Assembly (NCBI GenBank): GCA_010909165.1
Contig: VJWM01000025.1
Location: 2,046,001-2,110,000, forward strand
Direction: 5' to 3'
DNA length: 64,000 nucleotides
Source of the DNA: Anthoceros angustus
Lineage: Eukaryota > Streptophyta > Anthocerotopsida > Anthocerotales > Anthocerotaceae
Position 1 is the first letter of the stretch. Each line of letters begins with the position of its first letter. Positions 55,991-64,000 of this stretch are shown here, piece by piece. The position numbers were made by a program, and so were the translations under genes. Under the pieces are notes generated by a model. That model was not told the DNA's origin and searched no databases. It saw nothing but the letters and a program-made list of their open reading frames with translations.

Positions 55991-57721
55991 AAGCTGGACC
56001 GCAGAAAGCAAGCAGCATTAATACCACTAATAGTGGATACATATCGTAGGATACCCTTGAATTCGATGGGCCGCTGGAAAACGTAGATATAGCTATCGGA
56101 AACTTGCAGTTATAGGTCAAGCTTGGATCATCCTTTGTGACTGTTGCCAAACCCTGGAAATTGCAAGCTGGGCCCTGCTGACCCTGTGCTTGATAATAGC
56201 TGTTAAAGGCGAAGGACGCATTACTGTCCATGATCACGCTTAAGTCATGACAGGACCCTCCATCTTCTAGGACTGTACAATCTCCACCGTGAGAGCACGC
56301 AAAATCGACATTGTCTTGTACAATGCTGACATTAATATGTTCACTTTTCAGAACGCACCACTTCTTATCCAGGTACTTCACATGAGCACTAACAAGAGGA
56401 ACGTTCAAGCCTCGGCCTGATAAGTCAAGCGAGTATTTCGCCTGTCCAGCATAGTCAAAAATACCCCAGTGTCTTTCGAAGTTGCCAGGCAAAGTACTCT
56501 TTGCATCTTCGTCAAGAAGTCCGAAAAGGTAGAAGTCAAAAAATGTGTTGGGGTGCCTAGGAGTGCCCTTCAACTGGAAAGAGTGATCGAGGAAACCTTG
56601 ATTGAACTTCTGAGCATTGTCGTGAGTTGCATTCGCTTCACCGTCTGTAGGCCAACCAATTTCTCCCAAGACTATGGGCATACCGGGTGCTCCCACACTA
56701 GCCAGGGCATTTGCAACCGAGTCAAGGCTGGCCTCCAGCACATTTGTGTACGTGTAGTCTCCATCAGAAAAGGCAGCACTGCTATCACCATTGAAGAATG
56801 CGAAATCCTTCGGAAAATGAGGATCCTGGACGAGACTCAAATACGGGTAGAGATTGACCATGAAAGGGGACCCGTGCTGGCTGAGCAGTGAAACAATGTT
56901 GGTCATAACTTTAGTATACTGCTTCTTGATAAATGTTTGACTAGGGAGATTTGACTCGGCTGAGAGCACGTCAGCATTCATAGGTACTACAACCTTTACA
57001 ACACCTTGTAACTCCGCCTCGTTAATCGCCTGCTGCACATTCTTCAAGGCAGGTAGGACCAATCGGATATATCGGCCACCATAACTTGCCAAAAATGGCT
57101 CGTTCCCTATTGCAACATACCTACATAAAAACAACTGGAAGATGAGAACAAGATCTGAACAGGAAAAAGTTATCCAGTTATCTTATGCAAAATTGAACAA
57201 GAAACTCAATCCGCAATGACGCAAGCGAGGAATACAGGCTAGAAAAGCAGGCTTGGCGGCTCTACTCTCCAGCTACCTAACTACTCCGTTCTCTGAAGTC
57301 AAACAAGCTTGAAAGAAGCAATTCTCCGTCTGCATAAGGAGACAATGAAAAGCACGAAAGGGGGAATGGAACCTTACGTGATGTTCACATGCTTCTTTTC
57401 TCTATAGTAGGACACATTGTACTTCACCCATGCCTTGGCTTGATCAAGGCTCTGCAGACTTAGAAGCATAACATTCGGAGCACCTACCATCACTTCAAGG
57501 CCACTCGATTCAAAAGCGTTGAGCACTTTTTCATTCGCATCGAAGAGCTTCACTTTCGTGAAGTTGTTATCCTTAAGGAGCTGAATCACCAACTCCGCTG
57601 GTAGTGGCCGCGTAGCAGAAGTTCCCCAGTTCACACCAATAGCCTGCGATGAGCACAGTGGTAGCGTCGCCAGCACCGCAAACAGCACACAAATCCATGC
57701 CGGACTTGTTAACCTGACCAT
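55950..57721 (-). CDS. GH17 glucan endo-1,3-beta-glucosidase with X8 domain, copy 3, altered C-terminus
   Basis: Exons 57,721-57,378 and 57,120-55,950 (257-bp intron) give 504 residues. Signal peptide, GH17 with Glu122 and Glu268 (GEIGWPTDG) and X8 with its six Cys are intact. Exon 1 is more diverged (GTSATRPLPAELVIQLL). The C-terminus differs: after the hydrophobic run YPLLVVLMLLAFCG it extends by a polar stretch GLLGQQLEVHQL, unlike the short tails of the other copies. GPI attachment is therefore less certain, and the run might stay as a membrane anchor. Part of the leader is deleted and the TATA-like box is changed. Confidence 0.92.
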
Positions 57722-58075
57722 TTCGTGGATTCAACACCTCCGGATCAGATTTGTGTCCAAGCCTTAGAATCCCGATCTTGTTGGACAGCAGTGCAGAGAC
57801 GTCAACCATTAGGCAGCAGAAACAAGCGCAGGATGTAAAACGCAACAGCATCTATCAGCTATATCTGGCGTCGCGGGGCCAGAGGGTGGGGGCGCGCGGA
57901 GGCCGAGAGGATCTTCGATCCACGACCAGAGCAGCGGCGTATGGACAGTGGTAAGCACACACGTGAAAGCACACGCGAGGAAACAGGCTTTGAACTTCTG
58001 CAGCCGTTGCCATGCGGCCATGCAAATAGTTTTCATTTCATTATTTATTATTGATATTTATCGTGTTTGGATAAT
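57722..58075 (-). promoter_or_regulatory. Shortened leader and promoter of GH17 copy 3
   Basis: Relative to copies 1, 2 and 4, about 250 bp of leader are missing between about 57,842 and 57,848. The box that is TATAAATA in copy 1 reads TATCAATA here (58,049-58,056, minus strand). Confidence 0.55.
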
Positions 58076-58971
58076 AGATTCGTGTTTCACGTGTCCCCGT
58101 AAGACTCTTACGGTGTGTGGGGACGAGGGCAGGATAAATACAACCATATGAATCGAATTGAAAATATTTATTTAAGTTTTTAATATTAAATATATTTTAT
58201 AACTAACATATATAATGATATAATAAATATATAACATTGAATGGAATGAATGAAAAAATAAATCGTATGCATACTTTTAGAATAAGTGGGTCAAATAAAG
58301 TTAATAAAATAGAGTGAAAATTAAACAAGTGGTTAGATAGAAAGATATTGGTTGAATTGAATATGATAATCTACTTTGAAAACTTATTAAATGATGTTTG
58401 ATAGAAGAAACCCGTTCTTGATTTGATAGATCATTTATCCCATTCATCCCTCTTGTACTTTCAAGTTCACTCAAATTGAAGTCAAGTTTTCAAGTAAAGA
58501 AATTAGACATTATGAAAAGATATACTGGTTCAATTTGAATGGTAATTCTAAATCAAAGCCTACATAATGACTTTCCACTATCTCATGGGGGGAAGCCGAG
58601 AGTATGAACCTTAATGTTCCTTTATCTGTTAGTTCTTAATTGTTTATGTATCATGTAATATTTATTTACCTATATACCTACCAATAACGACTATCGTTTT
58701 GTACTCAATCATGACAAGTGACCATCAACAGTAATTAGGTTCAAGACTAAGAGTTGAAAATTCTAAACGCAGTATTCCTCAAACTACAAGCAACTCACAT
58801 CAAACCGGTTAAACAAACATATACCGTTGGAACGATTAGGTTCTCCATAGTCATGGCAATGACAGAGAAAACCCAGCATGGATGTGAAAGTAGGCCACAG
58901 CGGTTGTCGAAGGCACATCTCACTGATTGGTTTAAGGTATGACCTAGCAAGAATGAGACGGAAAAATAAAG
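58076..58971. other. AT-rich intergenic DNA
   Basis: 58,080-58,565 matches the upstream flank of GH17 copy 1 (39,330-39,614 plus 40,311-40,600) without the transposon that interrupts it there. 58,600-58,971 shows no gene and no RING copy, although GH17 copy 4 follows; its RING partner has been lost. Confidence 0.55.
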
Positions 58972-60729
58972 CTAGACCCAAAGCTGGACAGCAAGCGCCA
59001 GTACTACCGTAAATAGTGCATACATATAGTTGGGAACCCCTGAATTCGATGGGCGGCTGGAAGACGTAGATATAGATATCGGAAACTTGCAGTTATAGGT
59101 CAAGCTTGGATCATCCTTTGTGACTGTTGCGAAACCCTGGAAATTGCAGGCTGCGCCCTGCTGACCCTGTGCTTGATAATAGCTGTTGAAGGCGAAGGAG
59201 GCCGCACCGTTCATGCCCAGGCTTAACTCATAACAGGACCCTCCACCTTGTAGGACTGTGCAATCTGCACCCTGAGAGCATGCATAATCGATGCTGCCTT
59301 GTACACTGCTGACACTAATGGGTCCATCTTTCAGAACGCACCACTTCTTATCCAGGTACTTCACATGAGCACTAACAAGAGGAACGTTCAAGCCTCGGCC
59401 TGATAAGTCAAGCGAGTATTTCGCCTGTCCAGCATAGTCAAAAATACCCCAGTGTCTTTCGAAGTTGCCAGGCAAAGTACTCTTTTCATCTTCGTCAAGA
59501 AGTCCGAAAAGGTAGAAGTCAAAAAATGTGTTGGGGTGCCTAGGAGTGCCCTTCAACTGGAAAGAGTGATTGAGGAAACCTTGATTGAACTTCTGAGCAT
59601 TGTCAAGAGTTGCATTCGCTTCACCGTCTGTAGGCCAACCAATTTCTCCCAAGACTATGGGCATACCGGGTGCTCCCACCCTAGCCAGGGCGTTTGCAAC
59701 CGAGTCAAGGCTGGCCTCCAGCACATTTGTGTACGTGTAGTCTCCATCAGAAAAGGCAGCACTGCTATCACCATTGAAGAATGCGAAATCCTTCGGAAAA
59801 TGAGGATCCTGGACGAGAGTCAAATACGGGTAGAGATTGACTATGAAAGGGGACCCGTTCTGGCTGAGCACTGAAACAATGTTGGTCATAACTTCGGTGT
59901 ACTGCTCCTTGATAAATGTTTGACTAGGGAGATTTGACTCGGCTGAGAGCACGTCAGCATTCATAGGTACCACAACCTTTACAACACCTTGCAAATCCGC
60001 CTCGTTAATAGCCTGCTGCACATTCGTCAAGGCAGGTAAGACTAATGGCACAAAACGGTCGTTATAGCCTGCCAAAAATGGCTCGTTTCCTATTGCAACA
60101 TACCTACATGAAAACAACTGGAAGATGAGAACAAGATCTGAACAAGAAAAAGTTATCTAGTTATCTCATGCAAAATTCAACAAGAAACTCAATCCGCAAT
60201 GACGCAAGCGAGGAATACAGGCTAGAAAAACAGGCTTGGCGGCTCTGCTCTCCAGCTACCTAACCAGCAAACTACTCCGTTCTCTGAATTCAAACAAGCC
60301 TTACAGCAAAACAATTTTCAAGGCTGTGAAGAGGCGTCTGGATAGGGCCCCAATGGAAAGCACTAAAGGGGGAATGGAAGCTTACGCGATGTTCACATGT
60401 TTCTTTTCTCTGTAATAGGTCACATTGGAGGCCACCCATGCCCTGGCTTGGTCGAGGCTCTGAAGATTTTGAAGCATAACATTCGGAGCACCAACCATCA
60501 CTTCAAGGCCACTCAATTCAAAAGCGTTGAGCACTCTTTCATCCACATCGAAGAGCTTCACTTTCGTGAAGTTGTTGTCCTTAAGGAGCTGAATCACCGA
60601 CTTCGCTGGTAGTTTCCGTGTAGCAAAGGTTCCCCAGTTCACACCAATAGCCTGCGCTGAGCACAGTGGTAGCGTCGCCAGCACCGCAAACAGCACACAA
60701 ATCCACGCCGGACTCGTAAACCTCGCCAT
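58972..60729 (-). CDS. GH17 glucan endo-1,3-beta-glucosidase with X8 domain and GPI tail, copy 4
   Basis: Exons 60,729-60,386 and 60,103-58,972 (282-bp intron) give 491 residues. The signal peptide MARFTSPAWICVLFAVLATL is followed by GH17 with Glu122 (YVAIGNEP) and Glu268 (GEIGWPTDG). X8 has six Cys but is the most diverged of the four (CVLKDGPISVSSVQGSIDYA, then GADCTVLQGGGSC). The tail YMYALFTVVLALAVQLWV is short and hydrophobic, as expected for GPI anchoring. A typical TATATATA box lies upstream at 61,498-61,505. It is the only copy without a RING remnant at its 3' end. Confidence 0.93.
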
Positions 60730-61510
60730 TTCGCGGACTCAACACCTCCGGATCAGATTTGTGTCCAAGCCTTAGAATCCCGATCTTGTTGGACAGCAGT
60801 GCAGAGACGTCAACCATCAGGCAGGAGAAACAAGCGCAGAATGTAAAACGCAGCGTGGAAACCACGAGATCATGTCGAAGAGCAATCAACAATGTTGGAG
60901 AACTCCGCAGGCTGCATTGTACCTTCACTGTGCAAGGATGCAGCACAGCTCCTCCTAAAAATCACGGCAACAGAAATAGTACCGGATGAGGCTGAGAGGA
61001 GCTCCGATCCACGACCAGGCGCAGCAGTGTATGCACAGAGCCGAACACAGTAGCGAAAGAAGACGCTTGGAAGCTCCTCCTACAAATCACAGCGACAGAA
61101 AGAGTACGGGATGAGGCTGGGAACTCTGATCCGCGACCAGGCGCAGCAGCGTATGCACAGAGCCGAGCACAAAAGCGAAAGAATGAGGCGCGGAAACACG
61201 GTTTCAGATACTGCAGATAGCTGCCACCACCTACATACTATGTATCTTGCGGGGCCAGACGGCGGGGGCACGCGGAGGCCGAGAGAATCTCCGATCCACG
61301 GACAGAGACGAGGATACAAGTGAAAACCAGAGCAGCAGCTTATGGACGGAGGCGAGCATACAAGTGAAAGCATACGCGGGAAACATGCTTCCAACTTTTG
61401 CAGCCGTTTCCATGCGGCCATGCAAGAGAGTAAAAACGCTAGCGCTCACTACACGTAGTTTTCACTTTTATTGTTTTTTTCATTATCATTCATTTATTAT
61501 ATATAGATAA
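60730..61510 (-). promoter_or_regulatory. Leader and promoter of GH17 copy 4 with internal duplication
   Basis: The leader is homologous to copies 1 and 2, but a block of about 122 bp (60,950-61,073, starting AGCTCCTCCTA) is repeated directly at 61,073-61,195. A TATATATA box on the minus strand lies at 61,498-61,505. No conserved protein is encoded. Confidence 0.6.
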
Positions 61511-62692
61511 TTATTTTTTCACCTTTTGAGTCTCGAACCATAAAAATTAGTATGAATTTTATTGAAAAATTATTTTATTTTATTTTAAAATAAAAAACTA
61601 TTTGTATTAGTGTAGGAACCAGCAGCTAGTCATGGTTGAATCACATATAATCTAGTCCTAAAACCTATTCTTAAAGTAATATATGGATCAAAGAAACTAT
61701 GTTTGATGGAAAAATTCACTACTTCTTGATTTGGTTTGTTATTTATCCGATTCATTCGTCTCATTAGTTTCATGAGATCCAAGTATGGATAGTTCTTGCA
61801 TATAATGGTTAAAGGAAAAACTTAATATATCTAAACAAATTATACATATATATATTTCATAAACTTAAAAAAGTTCTTAACATAATACTCCCTTTTTAGG
61901 TAGGTGGGGAAGGCACAAAGTCAGGAGCACCACTAGATACCAACATTAGGTCTTCAAGTAGCTTGCCGTCCTTTCAAAGGATGACTCACATATAATACCT
62001 CAATTACTACTTTTTATTATAATAAAAATCAACAAACTCCAAGAAAATACCTCAATTGCTGCTCTTTATGATCGTCAGAGTCAAGAAGAATACATGAGAG
62101 CTCAGAAAAAGCTCCCGTCTTTGCATGAGCTAAGTGCAAAGTTCTATTCCCTCGATCTCTTCCTCATAGCTTTCTTTGAGACACTCACACTCCTAACTCC
62201 CACGATTTTTAAGCATTTTAGTCATACGATCGTTCTCCTCTTTATAGCTCTCCTTAAGACACTCACACTTCAAGCTCGCATGGCCTTTAAGCATTTAAGT
62301 CCTATCCTCCTCCTCTTCCTCCATTAGAACTTTAAGAACCCTTGATTACCAATTGGTATTATTCATCCCCTATTATAAAAAAAAGCCCATTGTGGTCGCT
62401 CGTTGTTGAAAATCCTGCCGGACTTGTCTGAATTAAATCCACGATCAAGTTCACTATTGAAAAGAAAACCACAGAGGCAACATCCTCGACCGTTGTCTTT
62501 CATTGTCCACCAATTCTTCCCTTCTTCTTGTTGTTCTTCTGCTCACGTTTCACTAAAAACATAGAGGCAACATGACAAAGAGGGTTTGAAGTTGCGTTCA
62601 GAATCACGTAGGCTCGGTTTGTGTCCTTCACAATCCGTTGTTGTCGTCCTCCTCTGATACCTCTCGAGAGTGAACGAGTCTATACTGACAAT
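61511..62692. other. Non-coding, AT-rich DNA
   Basis: 61,640-61,790 is weakly similar to the far-upstream DNA of GH17 copies 1 and 3. 62,120-62,330 contains an imperfect direct repeat (the motif CTTTAAGCATTT...CTCCTC...CACTCACACT). No gene is recognised. Confidence 0.45.
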
Positions 62693-63556
62693 ATGTCGAG
62701 TTGTGAATGTTTGCTGCCATGCGCCATGATAGGGTCAAATGGAGCGCTGTATTTCGGATTTTCGGTGGCAAACGTGGCCATCGCTGTCATTGCATTGAGA
62801 ACCATTGCCATCCCGACTCTCGCTCGTACATATGCGGCGTTTTCGGCGTGTGCAACACTGGTCAATGTTGGCTGCTTTATTTTGTTCGCACATCAGATCA
62901 GGTAACTTTGTCACAGCATGTTTCAGCGTGAGTTCTTAAGGAATTCGCCAGATTGTGCTTTCTAGTGAAGCTGAGGAAGAGGAAGACGCCCTTACCAGCT
63001 TCCGCTGGGAACTGTGATACAGCTCATGTTCGTTTGCAGGAACTTCTTCAACAACGCGTTTGGCGGAGCCGAGAGTTTTACAGTGTACTCCGTTCTACTC
63101 ATTTTCTGCACGGAAGCAGTAGCAGCGTTCATCTCTAATTGTTTCTCCAGTCTTCTGTGGTTTCAAATGTATCGTCGAGCGAGCGATGCGATGCATGCGG
63201 CGTACCAGCCCCCTGATCTCCATGGAGTGCCTTCCGGCGACACTACTTTAACTTTTCAGGAGGCGTACTGGCTAATGATTGGCCCCCTTCCATACATGGC
63301 GTGCCAGAGCCGTTTCAGTGAAGCATCCGAATCTGCCCCTGAGACCGAGCATCCCGCGGAGATCGAGCTTACCCCTGAGACCGAGCTTGCCCCGCAGGCC
63401 GAGCTTGCCCCTGAGACCGAGCTTCTTGCCCCTGAGCCCGAGCTTCTTGCCCCTGAGCCCGAGCTTCTTGCCCCTGGGACCGGGCTTGCCCCGGAGACCG
63501 GGCTTTTCCCTGAGACCGAGCTGCCCCTGAGATACCTGAGAATTAACGTGACCTGA
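62693..63556 (+). CDS. Small predicted multi-pass membrane protein with acidic Pro-Glu repeat tail
   Basis: Exon 1 (62,693-62,901) and exon 2 (63,040-63,556) join across a 138-bp GTAACT...TTTGCAG intron to give 241 residues in one frame; the junction reads HQI-R-NFFNNAF. Three hydrophobic spans are visible: ALYFGFSVANVAIAVIALRT (about 18-38), a second near 48-66, and YSVLLIFCTEAVAAFISNCF (about 85-105). A fourth weaker one lies near 150. The C-terminal 70 residues consist of 6-7 residue repeats such as APETEL and LAPEPEL, encoded by 18/21-bp DNA repeats at about 63,350-63,525. The start is the first ATG in frame. No family is recognised. Confidence 0.6.
63350..63525 (+). repeat. Coding minisatellite of 18/21-bp units
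   Basis: Units of the type GCCCCTGAGACCGAGCTT (18 bp), or the same with an added CTT (21 bp), are repeated about nine times and encode the Ala-Pro-Glu-x-Glu-Leu tail of the membrane protein. Neighbouring units are identical or differ by one or two bases. Confidence 0.8.
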
Positions 63557-64000
63557 AGTCCTACTGGCTACATATTAGGTCCTGCAGGTTACATATTATG
63601 TTTGCTCTTTAGCAAGGGCCTGTGCAAGCGACACGTACAAGCACCATTCTGCACGAGACCAGAGCAGAAGAACGGAACACCACTGGCGAACTACCGACAA
63701 CACTGCATCTTCATGGGGGGATAATCTTAGTTTGGAGTAGTCTAGAATCCTTCAAGGTTTCTTCATTTGACTGAACTGTAGAGCGAACACCTAAACCATG
63801 CATGTATTTGTGGGGTGTTCCGGACGACAACTACTGTATGCTACCGGCCGTGTGGAAGGTTGATTCGACTTAGATGCCTCAGTACATATCTTGTTTAGTA
63901 ACGCACAGCACCGCTGGTTGCTGTTGGTTGACGCAATGAATGTTACCACCACCAAGCAGTACGTCCCGCTTCCACTAGATACCATAACGACCTGCAGAGC
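63557..64000. other. Downstream non-coding DNA
   Basis: Probable 3' flank of the membrane-protein gene. No further gene is visible. Confidence 0.4.

Noticed and set aside
1-64000. CRISPR arrays, prophage or bacterial defence systems
   Set aside because: Repeats present are LTRs, transposon ends, minisatellites and segmental copies. Introns and plant-type genes point to a plant nucleus.

Overview
This window reads as nuclear DNA of a land plant. The evidence is Ty1-copia retrotransposons primed by initiator-Met tRNA, an En/Spm (CACTA) transposon, GT-AG introns, a PLS-type pentatricopeptide (PPR) remnant and plant-type GH17/X8 glucanase genes. The PPR and glucanase style would fit a seedless plant such as a fern, lycophyte or moss, but this is a guess and no species is claimed. 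No tRNA, rRNA, CRISPR or bacterial operon was seen.

Left part (1-34,376) is almost entirely mobile DNA. Positions 1-4,685 hold a scrambled copia element with parts in both orientations. From 6,776 to 34,376 lies one copia element on the minus strand (copia-A), proved by matching LTRs and a perfect 5-bp target duplication (AAGGC). It is 27.6 kb long because a CACTA element (8,418-24,181; TIR CACTACAACAATGT, target duplication TGT) landed in its reverse-transcriptase region. The CACTA element in turn holds another copia (copia-B), a copia gag plus LTR piece (copia-C), and a 2.4-kb inverted-repeat insert with a very GC-rich core. Two successive tandem duplications (offsets about 5.2 kb and 1.65 kb) then copied the CACTA/copia-A border, so that border occurs three times. 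None of these elements looks able to move by itself.

Right part (36-61 kb) is a host gene cluster built by repeated segmental duplication of a module: an RRP7-like gene (minus), a coiled-coil RING-finger gene (plus) and a GPI-type GH17/X8 beta-1,3-glucanase gene (minus). Four two-exon GH17 genes are intact (36,973-38,733; 47,591-49,347; 55,950-57,721; 58,972-60,729; 491-504 residues). Their RING and RRP7 partners are decayed, and three RING copies share the same stop codon. One separate RING gene at 41,619-42,717 still has an open three-exon frame, but with one zinc ligand changed to Ser. Further copia pieces (49.9-54.2 kb), a small inverted-repeat transposon with a visible empty site in a paralogue (39,621-40,304) and a PPR remnant (40.8-41.6 kb) break up the cluster.

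The right end (61.5-64 kb) is mostly non-coding, apart from a two-exon gene for a small predicted membrane protein with an acidic Pro-Glu-rich repeat tail (62,693-63,556). The GH17 proteins should act on callose at the outer face of the plasma membrane or in the wall. The four paralogues differ most in their upstream and leader DNA and in their C-terminal tails, which suggests divergence in expression or anchoring rather than catalysis.
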